Shown: piece after piece, positions 34,003 to 44,400 of the stretch
Numbering within the stretch: position 1 is the stretch's first letter
How the letters are laid out: every line of letters starts with the position of its first letter
Assembly (NCBI RefSeq): GCF_022921095.1
Contig: NZ_CP095053.1
Span: forward strand, 2,212,501 to 2,276,500
Origin: Hymenobacter aerilatus
GTDB taxonomy: Bacteria > Bacteroidota > Bacteroidia > Cytophagales > Hymenobacteraceae
Direction of reading: 5' to 3'
Length of the DNA stretch: 64,000 nucleotides
Position numbers and translations under genes: made by a program
Notes under the pieces: model-generated
Told to the model about the DNA's origin: nothing
The model's input: only the letters and a program-made list of their open reading frames with translations
Database searches by the model: none

Positions 34003-37000
34003 TTATTTCGTCCGGGCCTTGCGTGTAGCTTTCGCCGCGGTTGCTTTCGGCTTGGGGTCCTTACCGTCGTCCGATGGCTTCTCGGGGCGGACTTTAGCGC
34101 GAGCCGGTTTCTTTTGCTCGTTGCTGTTCTCTACTGGTTCGGTAGGAGCAGTTGGGGCAGCACTACGCCGGGAGGGAGATGCTGCCGGAGCCGGCCGCGG
34201 TGCGGTTACCTGTGGCCGTGCTACAACGCCGTTGGTCGATGAGGCCGATGCAGCGGCGGCGGCTTGCTGGCGGCGGCGTAGTCCCAACCGCCGCTGGGGC
34301 TCTGGTTCCGGCTCTGGTTCGGGCTCGGGTTCCTCATCTTCCATCAGCAGGAAGGCGGCCAACCCGTCTTGCAGGTCATCGGCAATATCAGTCAGGTTCT
34401 GGCTGGATGTCGTTAGCTCCTGCATGGAGGTAGAAAGCTGCTTGGCCGTGCTGGCTACCTGCTGGGTGCCCGAGGCCGTTTGCTCGGCAATGGCTACCAC
34501 CTCCTCCACGTACTTCACCACATCACCGATAGAGGCTTTCTGCACTTCGGTAGCTGTGAGGATGTCGCGGGAAGTACGCAGGGTTTCGCCGCTGCTGGTG
34601 GCAATGTTTTTAAAGGCGGCGCTGGCCTCGAAGGTGGCATTTTTGCCCTTCATCACGCGGCCTTCCATGGTCGAAATAGCCGCGGCAGCCGTCGTGGTGT
34701 CTTTCTTTACGTCATCTACCAGCGTGCCGATTTCGTTGGCCGAGCGACGCGAACTTTCTGCCAGCTTGCGAATTTCCTCGGCTACCACTGCAAAGCCGCG
34801 GCCAGCCTCACCGGCACGGGCAGCCTCAATGGCTGCATTCAACGCCAGTAGGTTGGTTTGGGCAGCAATATCGGTGATAACGCCCAGCGACGTGCTGATT
34901 TGTTGCGAGCGAGTGCTCAGGACTTCGATGGTGCGCGAGGTTTGGGTAGCGGCGCTGGAAATCTCTTCCATGTTTTTCACCACTTCCGCCACCGTTTTCA
35001 GACCCAATTGCGAAGTTTGCTCCCCCAGAATAGCGGCCTTAATACCCACGTCGGCTTTGCCGGCGGTTTCTTTGGTGGCCTGCATGATTTCCTCGATCAG
35101 CTTAAAGGCCTGATCGGTTTTCAGGGCTTGGTTCTGCGCACCTTCGGCCATTTGCTGCATGGCCAAGGCTACATCTACCGTCACGCGGCTCATTTCTTGG
35201 CCTTTCATGGCCATTTCGCCCGATGACTGCCCAACCACCTGCGCCGAGTCGTTGATTTCACCTAGCAGCTCGTTCAGATTTTCCACGGCTAGGTTCAAAG
35301 CGCTCGACATGGCTTCAATATCCCCGGCAGTGGGTACTTCCACGTGCTGGGTCAGGTCGCCTTCGGAGATGCCCCGCACCACGCGGCTCACTTCCAGTAC
35401 CGGCGAAGCAATAGACTCTAGCAGGTCATTGAGGGTATCGACCAGTTCTTTCCAAGAGCCGCTCACGCCGCCTACAGTGGCCCGCTCCGTCAGCTTGCCC
35501 TCTACCCCCGCTACCTTGGCTACACGGCTTACTTCCACGGCCAAGCGGTTCAGATCGGCCACCATGCGGTTGATGGTGTCGGCCAGTTCTGCTACTTCGC
35601 CTTTGGCATCCAGCTCCAGGCTCTGCGTCAGGTCGCCCTGCGATACGGCCGTTACTACCTTTACCAGCCCACGCACTTGCGTAGTCAGGTTAGCCGCCAT
35701 CGTGTTCACGTTGTCGGTGAGGTCCTTCCATACACCGCTCACGCCGGGCACGCTGGCCTGGCCACCTAGGCGGCCTTCGGTGCCTACCTCCTGCGCTACG
35801 CGCGTTACCTCGCCCGCAAAGATGTTCAGCGAGTCTACCATGCGGTTCAGGTTTTCCTTCAGCTGAAGCAGCTCACCTTTCACGTCCACCGTCACTTTCT
35901 GGCTCAAATCTCCCCGGGCTACGGCGGTGGCCACGTTGGCAATGTCGCGCACCTGACTCGTCAGGTTCGAGGCCATCGTGTTCACATTGTCGGTCAGCTC
36001 CTTCCATGTGCCGGCCACGTTCGGTACTACAGCCTGCCCGCCCAGAATGCCCTCGGTGCCTACCTCGCGCGATACGCGCGTTACTTCGCCCGCAAACACG
36101 TTCAACGAGTCCACCATCTGGTCGAGAATGTCCTTCAGCTCCAGAATCTCACCCCGCACATTCACTGTCATTTTCTGGCTCAGGTCGCCGCGCGCCACAG
36201 CCGTAGCCACGTTGGCAATGTCACGCACCTGACTCGTCAGGTTCGAAGCCATCGTGTTCACGTTGTCGGTCAGCTCTTTCCACGTGCCGCTCACGTTCGG
36301 CACTACGGCCTGTCCGCCGAGCTTGCCCTCGGTGCCTACCTCGCGCGATACGCGCGTTACTTCGTCGCCAAACGTGTTCAGCGAGTCCACCATCTGGTTC
36401 AGAATGTCCTTCAACTCCAGGATTTCTCCTTTTACATCAACGGTCATTTTCTGCGACAAATCACCCCGTGCTACGGCAGTAGCTACGTTGGCAATGTCAC
36501 GCACCTGACTCGTCAGGTTCGAGGCCATCGTGTTCACGTTGTCGGTCAGTTCTTTCCACGTGCCGCTCACGTTCGGCACCACGGCCTGTCCGCCGAGCTT
36601 GCCCTCGGTGCCTACCTCCCGCGACACGCGCGTTACCTCATCGCCAAATGTATTCAGCGAGTCCACCATCTGGTTCAGGATGTCCTTCAGCTCCAGAATC
36701 TCGCCCTTCACGTTCACCGTCATCTTTTGGCTTAGGTCGCCGCGGGCTACGGCGGTGGCCACGTTGGCAATGTCGCGCACCTGACTGGTCAGGTTGGCGG
36801 CCATATTATTTACGTTATCAGTGAGGTCCTTCCACACGCCAGCCACGCCGGGCACGCTGGCTTGGCCGCCCAGGCGACCTTCGGTGCCTACTTCCTGCGC
36901 CACGCGCGTTACCTCGCCCGCAAACAGGTTCAGCGAGTCCACCATCTGATTGAGGTTCTGCTTGAGCTGATACAGCTCACCCTTCACATCGACGGTGATT

Positions 37001-37791
37001 TTCTGGCTCAAGTCGCCTTTGGCTACGGCAGTGGCCACGTTGGCAATGTCGCGCACCTGACTGGTCAGGTTCGAAGCCATCGTGTTCACGTTGTCGGTGA
37101 GGTCTTTCCACACACCACCCACGTTCGGCACGTTGGCTTGGCCGCCCAAGCGACCTTCGGTGCCTACCTCCTGCGCCACGCGCGTTACCTCGCCCGCAAA
37201 TACGTTGAGGTTATCGATGGTTTTGTTGATGGTTTCAGCCATCAGCTTGAAGTCGCCCGACACCGGAATCTGGAACGTTTCGTCCAGATTGCCTTTCGAA
37301 ATGTTCTTCAGAACCTTGCCTACCTCCAACACCGGCACGGCAATGCTGTCTACCAGCCCGTTGATGTTGTTGATCATGTCGCGCCAGAAGCCGGAGGCAT
37401 TCTCGGCCGAGGCGCGGGCTTTTAGGTTACCTTCTACCCCCGCTACCTTGGAAATGCGCGACACCTCGCCCCCTACCCCGCCAATCATCTCCACCATGGA
37501 GTTATAGGCCTCGGCAATGTCGGCGAAGATGTCGTTGTTCTGCTTGGTGAGCCGCACCGAGATGTCGCCTTTCTTAAAGGCATCAAGAGCATAGAGCACC
37601 CGATTAAGCTGATCGTCGATGTAGGCGGCTTCCTGGGCGCTGGTGGCTTGGCGTTGCAAGCCGCGGGTCTGACCTACGCGTCGGGTCAGACCCGCGGCCT
37701 TCTTTTCATCAGCGGGCTTCACCGGCTGGTAGGACTCCGGCGCGGACGGAGCAGGGGTAGTCGTCGGTTGGTTATTCTTACCTGATGCCAT
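34003..37791 (-). CDS. Soluble methyl-accepting chemotaxis protein with poly-HAMP array
   Basis: 1262 residues with no membrane segment. After an N-terminal Pro/Thr-rich stretch come HAMP-like units (about 60-200), six near-identical 92-residue units at 205-756 (consensus EVGTEGxLGGQA, [34 protein letters not shown]), a diverged seventh unit (from 757, [17 protein letters not shown]), a HAMP (about 797-840), then the MCP signalling domain (about 860-1115) with the hairpin tip [20 protein letters not shown]. The tail carries six Glu-Pro pairs (near 1150) followed by a basic Lys/Ala/Pro-rich end. The 92-residue repeat matches those of fungal Nik1/Os-1 osmosensor kinases. It should form a cytoplasmic array with CheA/CheW. 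No CheR-docking pentapeptide is visible. Confidence 0.93.
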   Translation of the reverse strand: MASGKNNQPTTTPAPSAPESYQPVKPADEKKAAGLTRRVGQTRGLQRQATSAQEAAYIDDQLNRVLYALDAFKKGDISVRLTKQNNDIFADIAEAYNSMVEMIGGVGGEVSRISKVAGVEGNLKARASAENASGFWRDMINNINGLVDSIAVPVLEVGKVLKNISKGNLDETFQIPVSGDFKLMAETINKTIDNLNVFAGEVTRVAQEVGTEGRLGGQANVPNVGGVWKDLTDNVNTMASNLTSQVRDIANVATAVAKGDLSQKITVDVKGELYQLKQNLNQMVDSLNLFAGEVTRVAQEVGTEGRLGGQASVPGVAGVWKDLTDNVNNMAANLTSQVRDIANVATAVARGDLSQKMTVNVKGEILELKDILNQMVDSLNTFGDEVTRVSREVGTEGKLGGQAVVPNVSGTWKELTDNVNTMASNLTSQVRDIANVATAVARGDLSQKMTVDVKGEILELKDILNQMVDSLNTFGDEVTRVSREVGTEGKLGGQAVVPNVSGTWKELTDNVNTMASNLTSQVRDIANVATAVARGDLSQKMTVNVRGEILELKDILDQMVDSLNVFAGEVTRVSREVGTEGILGGQAVVPNVAGTWKELTDNVNTMASNLTSQVRDIANVATAVARGDLSQKVTVDVKGELLQLKENLNRMVDSLNIFAGEVTRVAQEVGTEGRLGGQASVPGVSGVWKDLTDNVNTMAANLTTQVRGLVKVVTAVSQGDLTQSLELDAKGEVAELADTINRMVADLNRLAVEVSRVAKVAGVEGKLTERATVGGVSGSWKELVDTLNDLLESIASPVLEVSRVVRGISEGDLTQHVEVPTAGDIEAMSSALNLAVENLNELLGEINDSAQVVGQSSGEMAMKGQEMSRVTVDVALAMQQMAEGAQNQALKTDQAFKLIEEIMQATKETAGKADVGIKAAILGEQTSQLGLKTVAEVVKNMEEISSAATQTSRTIEVLSTRSQQISTSLGVITDIAAQTNLLALNAAIEAARAGEAGRGFAVVAEEIRKLAESSRRSANEIGTLVDDVKKDTTTAAAAISTMEGRVMKGKNATFEASAAFKNIATSSGETLRTSRDILTATEVQKASIGDVVKYVEEVVAIAEQTASGTQQVASTAKQLSTSMQELTTSSQNLTDIADDLQDGLAAFLLMEDEEPEPEPEPEPEPQRRLGLRRRQQAAAAASASSTNGVVARPQVTAPRPAPAASPSRRSAAPTAPTEPVENSNEQKKPARAKVRPEKPSDDGKDPKPKATAAKATRKARTK
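35524..37179 (-). repeat. Six tandem 276-bp repeats in the chemoreceptor gene
   Basis: Each repeat encodes 92 residues in phase with the reading frame (residues 205-756). Units 3 and 4 (roughly 36075-36627) are nearly identical at the DNA level as well as in protein, differing mainly at synonymous sites over the first 190 nt, which points to recent duplication or gene conversion. Confidence 0.9.
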
Positions 37792-38141
37792 ATAATACGA
37801 GATGGGCGGGCTGAAAGCAGTCGATAAATCCTATCATTCTGCGCGAGCACGACGGTTTTACCTGACTGGCAAAGGTAGCAAATACGCCGTTGGGGCGCAT
37901 GCGCTTTTTTTTGGGAACGGCTTTTGTCAAAATAGGCAAAGGCTGAACTACTTATACTGCTCAAACTGTATTCACGAGTGCTACCCTACCCAAATGCGGA
38001 CGTCGGCCAGCACGGTACATGACGGGTCACACCGGATTATTCCAGCATCTTTGCCCCAAAATCAACTTTTCCCGCGCCCGCCCCGTTTTTTAGTTGATAC
38101 CCACCCCCACCTCCAGCACTCCGCCCCCGGGCTTTCTTCCT
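37792..38141. other. Divergent intergenic region between mcp and topA
   Basis: 350 bp without a credible gene. The left part should carry the chemosensory-operon promoter (minus -7 box at 37870-37877) and a GCGCATGCGC palindrome beside a T8 run; the right part reads GCATCTTTGCCCC near 38046-38058, a near-match to a plus-strand -7 box for topA. Nothing else was recognised. Confidence 0.5.
37870..37877 (-). promoter_or_regulatory. Predicted -7 box of the chemosensory operon
   Basis: Minus strand TACCTTTG, exact TAnnTTTG, 79 nt upstream of the mcp ATG. No convincing -33 box. Confidence 0.45.
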
Positions 38142-40628
38142 ATGATCAAAAATCTAGTTATTGTTGAGTCTCCTGCCAAGGCAAAGACTATAGAAGGATA
38201 CTTAGGCAAGGATTTCATTGTGAAATCCAGTTTTGGCCACGTCCGGGACTTACCGAAGGATAACAACGCTATTGATATTGCCAATGGCTTTAAGCCTACC
38301 TACGTCGTTTCGCCGGACAAGCGCGAGTTGATTTCGGAGTTGAAGAAACTGTCGAAAGAAGCCGAAACGGTGTGGCTAGCCAGTGACGACGACCGCGAGG
38401 GCGAGGCCATTTCGTGGCACCTGGCCGAAACGCTGAACCTTACGAACGCAAAAACCCGCCGCATCGTATTTCGCGAGATTACCAAAAACGCGATTCTCAA
38501 TGCCATCGACTCGCCCCGCGAAATCGACCTGAACTTGGTGAATGCTCAGCAAGCCCGCCGCGTACTCGATCGGCTGGTAGGCTTTGAGTTGAGCCCGGTG
38601 CTGTGGAAGAAAATTAAGGCCGGGCTGTCGGCCGGACGGGTACAGTCGGTGGCGGTGCGGTTGGTGGTAGAGCGGGAGCGGGAGATTCAGCAGTTCAGCG
38701 TGTCGTCGGCCTACCGCGTGGTGGCCCGTTTTGATGCTGGTCAAGGTGCCGTGCTGGAAGCCGAGCTGCCTACCCGCTTCAAAACCCGCGAGGAGGCCGA
38801 TGCCTTCCTGACGCGTTGCGTGGGTGCTGCATACACCATTGAGAACTTAGAGAAGAAGCCTGGCAAACGTTCACCGGCGCCGCCTTTCACTACCTCTACT
38901 TTGCAGCAGGAAGCATCGCGCAAGCTGGGCTTCTCGGTGGCTCAGACGATGAGCGTAGCACAAAAACTGTATGAGGCCGGCAAGATCAGCTACATGCGTA
39001 CGGACTCTGTGAACCTATCGGTGGAAGCACTGGCCGGAGCTCAGGCTGAAATCACGCGGGCCTACGGCGCAGAGTACGCGTTTCAGCGTCATTTCAAAAC
39101 CAAATCGGCTTCGGCCCAGGAAGCCCACGAAGCCATCCGCCCTACCGATTTCTCACTGGCGAAGGCGGGTAGCGACTCGGCCGAGCAGCGCCTCTATGAT
39201 CTGATTCGGAAACGCGCTATGGCCTCGCAAATGGCCGATGCGCAGATTGAGCGTACAGTCGCCACCATCGGCATCAGCACCCAGCCGGGCACCACGCTCA
39301 CGGCTACGGGCGAAGTGATTACGTTTGAGGGTTTCCTAAAAGCCTATGCCGAAAGCAAAGACGACGATGATACTGACGCTGATGCGGAGTCGTCGTTTTC
39401 GCGCGGCCTACCCCCCCTCACGGTAGGGCAGCGCCTACCCTTGCAGCTGTTGCGAGCCACCGAGCGGTTTTCGCAGCCACCAGCGCGCTACACAGAAGCT
39501 TCGCTGGTGAAGAAGCTGGAAGAAATGGGCATTGGGCGCCCATCTACCTATGCGCCTACCATCTCTACCATTCAGAAGCGGGGCTATGCCGAAAAGGACT
39601 CCCGCGAGGGCAAGGAGCGCAAGTTTCATGTGCTGACGCTGGACGGCGACGCGGTGAAAACAGAGGTGAAAACCGAAACCTACGGCGCCGACAAAGCCAA
39701 GCTGTTTCCGACAGATACAGCCATGATTGTCAACGACTTCCTGGTGGATCACTTCCCCGTGATTGTGGATTATAAGTTCACGGCCAAGGTGGAGGACGAA
39801 TTCGACCAGATTGCCAACGGCCTGGAGCAGTGGGAGAAGATGATTGGCGACTTCTACGGCACTTTCCACGAAACCGTAGAGCGCGGGCAAGACATTGAGC
39901 GCAGCTCGTTGGGCTCTACCCGCGAGCTGGGCACTCACCCCGAAACCGGGCAGAAGATTACGGCGCGCTTGGGTCGCTTTGGACCCTACGTGCAGATTGA
40001 GCCGCGGGAAGGCGCGCCCGAAGATGAGAAGCCGGTATATGCCAGCCTGCGCAAGGGACAGTTCATTGAAAACCTGACAGTTGACGAAGCGCTGGAGCTC
40101 TTTAAACTGCCACGCATTGTGGGGCAGTACGAAGACAAGGACATGACCGCCGCCGTGGGTCGCTTCGGTCCGTATATTCGCCACAACAGCAAGTTCTACT
40201 CCCTAAGCAAAACGCAGGACCCACTTTCCATCAGTGCTGATGAGGCCATTGCACTGATTGAAGCCAAGCGCAAAGCCGACGCCGAACGCCTGATTAAGGA
40301 GTTTCCGGAAAATCCGGAGGTGCAGGTGCTCAATGGTCGATTCGGACCATATATTGTGGTAGGCAAGAAAAACGTGAAGATTCCGAAGGGGGAAGAACCC
40401 GCTGAGCTTACCCTGGAGCGTTGCCTGGAGCTAGCCGCCGCTACCCCTGACAAACCGGCCAAAGGAGGTCGCTTCGGCAAGAAAGCCGCACCAGCTGCTG
40501 ATGTAGCCGAAACCGCCGACAAGCCCGCCAAGAAAGCTGCTACGGCAAAGAAGCCGGCAGCTAAAAAGGCTACGGCGAAGAAGGCGACAGGTGCTACTGC
40601 CAAAAAATCGGCCGCAAAAGCAAAATAA
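38142..40628 (+). CDS. topA: DNA topoisomerase I (type IA)
   Basis: 828 residues. Relaxes negative supercoils. TOPRIM domain KNLVIVESPAKAKTIEGYLG with acidic DDDREGEAI; the catalytic Tyr is in ISYMRTDSVNLS; QEAHEAIRPTD is the usual following motif. Instead of C4 zinc fingers the C-terminal part contains three TOPRIM-C repeats marked by GRFGPY (about 607, 671 and 735). The last about 50 residues are a Lys/Ala-rich tail (KKAATAKKPAAKKATAKKAT). ATG 38142 is chosen; an upstream TTG frame adds a Pro-rich stretch unlike the family. Confidence 0.96.
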   Translation: MIKNLVIVESPAKAKTIEGYLGKDFIVKSSFGHVRDLPKDNNAIDIANGFKPTYVVSPDKRELISELKKLSKEAETVWLASDDDREGEAISWHLAETLNLTNAKTRRIVFREITKNAILNAIDSPREIDLNLVNAQQARRVLDRLVGFELSPVLWKKIKAGLSAGRVQSVAVRLVVEREREIQQFSVSSAYRVVARFDAGQGAVLEAELPTRFKTREEADAFLTRCVGAAYTIENLEKKPGKRSPAPPFTTSTLQQEASRKLGFSVAQTMSVAQKLYEAGKISYMRTDSVNLSVEALAGAQAEITRAYGAEYAFQRHFKTKSASAQEAHEAIRPTDFSLAKAGSDSAEQRLYDLIRKRAMASQMADAQIERTVATIGISTQPGTTLTATGEVITFEGFLKAYAESKDDDDTDADAESSFSRGLPPLTVGQRLPLQLLRATERFSQPPARYTEASLVKKLEEMGIGRPSTYAPTISTIQKRGYAEKDSREGKERKFHVLTLDGDAVKTEVKTETYGADKAKLFPTDTAMIVNDFLVDHFPVIVDYKFTAKVEDEFDQIANGLEQWEKMIGDFYGTFHETVERGQDIERSSLGSTRELGTHPETGQKITARLGRFGPYVQIEPREGAPEDEKPVYASLRKGQFIENLTVDEALELFKLPRIVGQYEDKDMTAAVGRFGPYIRHNSKFYSLSKTQDPLSISADEAIALIEAKRKADAERLIKEFPENPEVQVLNGRFGPYIVVGKKNVKIPKGEEPAELTLERCLELAAATPDKPAKGGRFGKKAAPAADVAETADKPAKKAATAKKPAAKKATAKKATGATAKKSAAKAK

Positions 40629-40647
40629 GCTTCTCTCTTCACCGTAT

Positions 40648-40676
40648 AAAGGCCCCGAGCAATCGGGGCCTTTCTC
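40648..40676 (+). terminator. Intrinsic terminator after topA
   Basis: A perfect 11-bp stem AAAGGCCCCGA/TCGGGGCCTTT (40648-40658 with 40663-40673, loop GCAA), ending in TTTCTC. Confidence 0.85.
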
Positions 40677-40698
40677 GATTATAACCGTTAGCTGTTAT

Positions 40699-41391
40699 AT
40701 GAAAAAGAAAATCGTAGCCCTCACGGGTGCAGGTATTTCGGCTGAGAGTGGCCTGGCTACCTTCCGCGGGTCCGATGGGTTGTGGGAAGGCCACCGCGTG
40801 GAGGACGTAGCCACGCCCGAAGGTTTTGCCAAAGACCCTACCCTGGTGCTGGAGTTCTACAACCAACGCCGCCGCGCCGCCCGTGAGGCGCAACCTAATG
40901 CGGGCCACCTTGCTCTGGCGGCGCTAGAACACGATTTCGACGTGGTGGTAGTGACGCAGAACGTAGACGACCTGCACGAACGCGCTGGGAGCAGCCACAT
41001 CATTCACCTGCACGGCCAACTTTTCCAATCGCGGAGCACGCGCCACGAAGAGCTGGTGTATCCCATGACCGGCGACCGGATTGAGCTGGGCGACTTGTGC
41101 GAGCGGGGGCACCAACTGCGGCCTAATATTGTGTGGTTTGGCGAGGCGGTGCCACTGATGGAGCAAGCCGCTGCGGAAGCAGCCTCTGCCGATGTCTTTT
41201 TGGTGGTAGGCACCTCGCTGCAAGTGTATCCGGCGGCGGGGCTGGTCGATTATGCGCCGCGCTATTGCCCGGTATACGTTATTGACCCACAGCAACCGCC
41301 CCTGACCAGTCGTCGCCATGTACACTTTATTACCGAGCCAGCCAGCACGGGCATGGTGCGGGTGGCTGCTGAGCTACGGGCCGCGCTCTAA
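40699..41391 (+). CDS. cobB: NAD-dependent protein deacylase, sirtuin (CobB-like, zinc ligands absent)
   Basis: 230 residues. NAD-binding GAGISAESGLATFRG; catalytic TQNVDDLHERAG and His105 (HLHGQLF); Tyr54 and Arg57 (EFYNQRR) match the pair that selects succinyl/malonyl-lysine in SIRT5-like enzymes; LRPNIVWFGEAVP and VVGTSLQVYPAAGL follow. The two CxxC zinc pairs of most sirtuins are missing: only one Cys (DLCERG) remains in that segment. This seems to be the zinc-less form found in Bacteroidota. Start ATG 40699; a longer frame begins inside topA. Confidence 0.92.
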   Translation: MKKKIVALTGAGISAESGLATFRGSDGLWEGHRVEDVATPEGFAKDPTLVLEFYNQRRRAAREAQPNAGHLALAALEHDFDVVVVTQNVDDLHERAGSSHIIHLHGQLFQSRSTRHEELVYPMTGDRIELGDLCERGHQLRPNIVWFGEAVPLMEQAAAEAASADVFLVVGTSLQVYPAAGLVDYAPRYCPVYVIDPQQPPLTSRRHVHFITEPASTGMVRVAAELRAAL

Positions 41392-41449
41392 TGAATTTCT
41401 AATCTACTTTTCGGTTGGCTTTTCGTAAGAAAGGGTTCACCTCCCTTCT

Positions 41450-44400
41450 ATGCGAAAAGTAGTACTTCCCCTCTTGACAGTTTTTTTACTGTCAATGCAT
41501 CTTGCCTGCGCTCAAGCCCCTACCCCGCCCACGCACACCGTTTATCTGTTAGGCAATACGGCCACAGCCGAGCTGCCCAATACACATCTCCAAAGCCTGC
41601 GCCGCACGCTGGAGCAAACGCTAGGTACTTTCACAGTAGTACACCTGGGCGACGTGGTGAGCAACAATGGCTTGGGCAGCAAGAAGGACTCCATGCGGGC
41701 CGGCGAAACAGAACGCATTGATGCCCTGATTGGCTTGGTGAAAGACCTACAGAAGGGTCGTATCTACTTCGTGCCCGGCGACAAAGACTGGGACAACTCC
41801 GGCCGAGAAGGCCTGAAGCGGGTGCGCCGACTTGAAAAGTATATCGAAAAGCAGCTGGGTGGGCAAGATGCCTTCCTACCTAGCAACGGCTGCCCCGGCC
41901 CCGACATCATCGACGTGGCGCCTAACGTTCGCCTAGTGGCCATCAACTCGCCCTGGTGGACGCACCCCTACCACAAGCCTGAGGCCCCTGACACGGATTG
42001 TAAAACACTCACGCAGGATGAGTTTCGGGAGGAACTACAGGATGCGCTGGAAGAAACCGATGGCCGCAACGTGCTGCTGCTAGGCCATCAGCCGGTGATT
42101 AGCAATGGTATCTACGGCGGGCATATGCCCCTGAGCCGGCACTTGTTGCCGCCCGTATTCGGCACACTCTACGCCGCCTACCGCCAGAACGTGGGTGCCC
42201 CCCGCGACATGGCTAATCCGGCCTATAAAGAGTTTACCAAGCAGATACTGGCGACGCTCCAGGAAAACCCCGGCGTGATTTACGCTGCCTCGCACGACTA
42301 CAGCTTGCAGCTCAACCAGTTTCAGGGTAACTACCACCTCGTTTCTGGCAGCTTTGCAGAGAAAAAGCATGTGGGAGCCAACAGCAAGTCGCTGTTTAAT
42401 AAGTCGGAAGAGGGCTTTTCGAAGCTGGAATACTTTGCCGATGGTACCGTGAAAGCGTATTTCTATACGTTTGATGCGGCTGGCACTGCGGCCAAGGAAG
42501 CGTATGCCAACACCGTGTTTCAGTCGGCGTGCCAGGAGCCGCGCCTGCCCAACGTGCCCGTGAATACCTATATTCCGGAGTGCCCATCAACCCCGAAGGG
42601 AGTAGCCGCGCCCAAACCTGATGCGCCCGCGCAAGCTACCGTCACGGTAGCGCCCGGTCCCCAATATGCGGCCGGCTCATGGCGGCGCTTTTGGATGGGC
42701 CCGCTCTACCGCACTTCCTGGACCCAGCCGGTGAAGGTGAAGACGCTCGATTTAACCACCGAGAAAGGCGGTTTGCGGCCGTTTGGGCGCGGGGGCGGAC
42801 GCCAGACCACGTCGCTCAAACTCATTGCCGCCGACTCGTCGGAGTACGTGTTTCGGTCGGTGGACAAAGACGTGACGCGGATTCTGCCACCGGAGCTGCG
42901 CAACTCTGTGGCCGCCGATGTGCTGCGTGACATCACGCCCACGGCTCACCCGTATTCGGCGCTAGTTATCAGCTCGATGCTGGACAAAACGGACATTTTG
43001 CACGCCCGGCCGCGCCTGTTCATCCTACCCGACAACCAGCAGCTAGGCCCCTACCGTGAAGACTATGCTGGTTTGCTGGGCACGCTGGAAGACCGCCCCA
43101 AAGACCCCAAGCCTAACCTGCCTGGCTTCGGCAACTCCGACAACGTGCGACGCTCCGGCAGCTTCTTCCGCCAGCTGTATAAAAACAACAACAACCGCGT
43201 AGACGCCTACCAGTTAGGCAAAGCCCGCGCCTTTGATATGTTGGTGGCCGACTTCGGCAAGCACCAGGACAACTGGAAATGGGCCGGCTACGATAAGGGC
43301 AAAAAGACCATCTACGAGCCCATTCCGCGCGACCGGGACCAGGCCTTTACCAAGTGGAATGGGGTGCTCACCTACCTGGCCAACCGTAGTTGGGCTGTAC
43401 CAAGCATAGAGGATTTTCAGGCTGAATTTCATGACATGAAAAGCCTGAACTGGCCCGCCCGCCACCTCGACCGGTTCCTACTTCAGTCGTTGAGCCGGCA
43501 GGACTGGCAGCAGATTGGCCAGTACATGCAGCAAACCATGACGCCCGCCGTCATTGACGAAGCCACCGCTACCCTACCCTCCGAGCTGAAGGATATTTCT
43601 ACGGAAGAGCTGAACCGCAAGCTGAAAGCCCGCGTGCAGGAGCTACCCAAAGCGCTGGACAAATATTACTTGCTGCTGGCTAAGCGCGTAGATGTGGTAG
43701 GCTCCAATAAAGCCGAGGTATTTCTGGCTGACCGCCTACCCGATGGCAACCTGCGCGTACGGATGTACGACAAAGACAGCGACAAAGCCGACCAACTCGG
43801 CGAGCTGCTGTTTGACCGCACCTTCAAGCCCAACGAGACTGACGAGGTCTGCCTCTACGGCCTTGATGGCAAGGATATTTTCCGGGTGACGGGTGAGACG
43901 CGCAAGAGCGTTCTGCTGCGCATTATTGGCGGGGAAGGCAAAGACCAGATTGTCGATAACTCTCGCGTAACAGGCTTGCGCACGCTTACCAAGGTCTACG
44001 ACGTGCCCGATACTGACCTGCAACTGGGTAGGGAGAGCGACAACCGCACCTCTACCCGTCCCGGCGTGAACCACTACGACCGGGAAGGCTTCGAGTATGA
44101 CAGCTACCGCCCCAGCGCCACGCTAGGCTACAACCGCAACGATGGGTTTATCATTGGCGCGGGCATCAACTTCATGCAGCAGGGCTTCCGCAAGCCCGAT
44201 TTCAAGAACATGTACTCGCTGGATATACGCGGCTCCAGCAACGGCAACTTCCAAGTAGGGGTAGGCGCGCGCTACCGCCACGCCATTGGGAAGTGGGATA
44301 TTGGCGCCCGCACCGAGTACGGCGACTTTTTTCCCTACTACAATTTCTTCGGCTTAGGCAATAACACAGTGAAGGATGAAGGCCTGTACGACGCCCGGTA

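Noticed and set aside
33944..35113. A 389-codon plus-strand frame opposite the chemoreceptor gene
   Set aside because: Its translation is Ser/Ala/Arg-rich with short repeats that mirror the MCP coding sequence; no domain is recognisable.
35524..37179. Regularly spaced 276-bp repeats as a CRISPR or satellite array
   Set aside because: The repeats are in frame, encode a known HAMP unit, and have no spacers.
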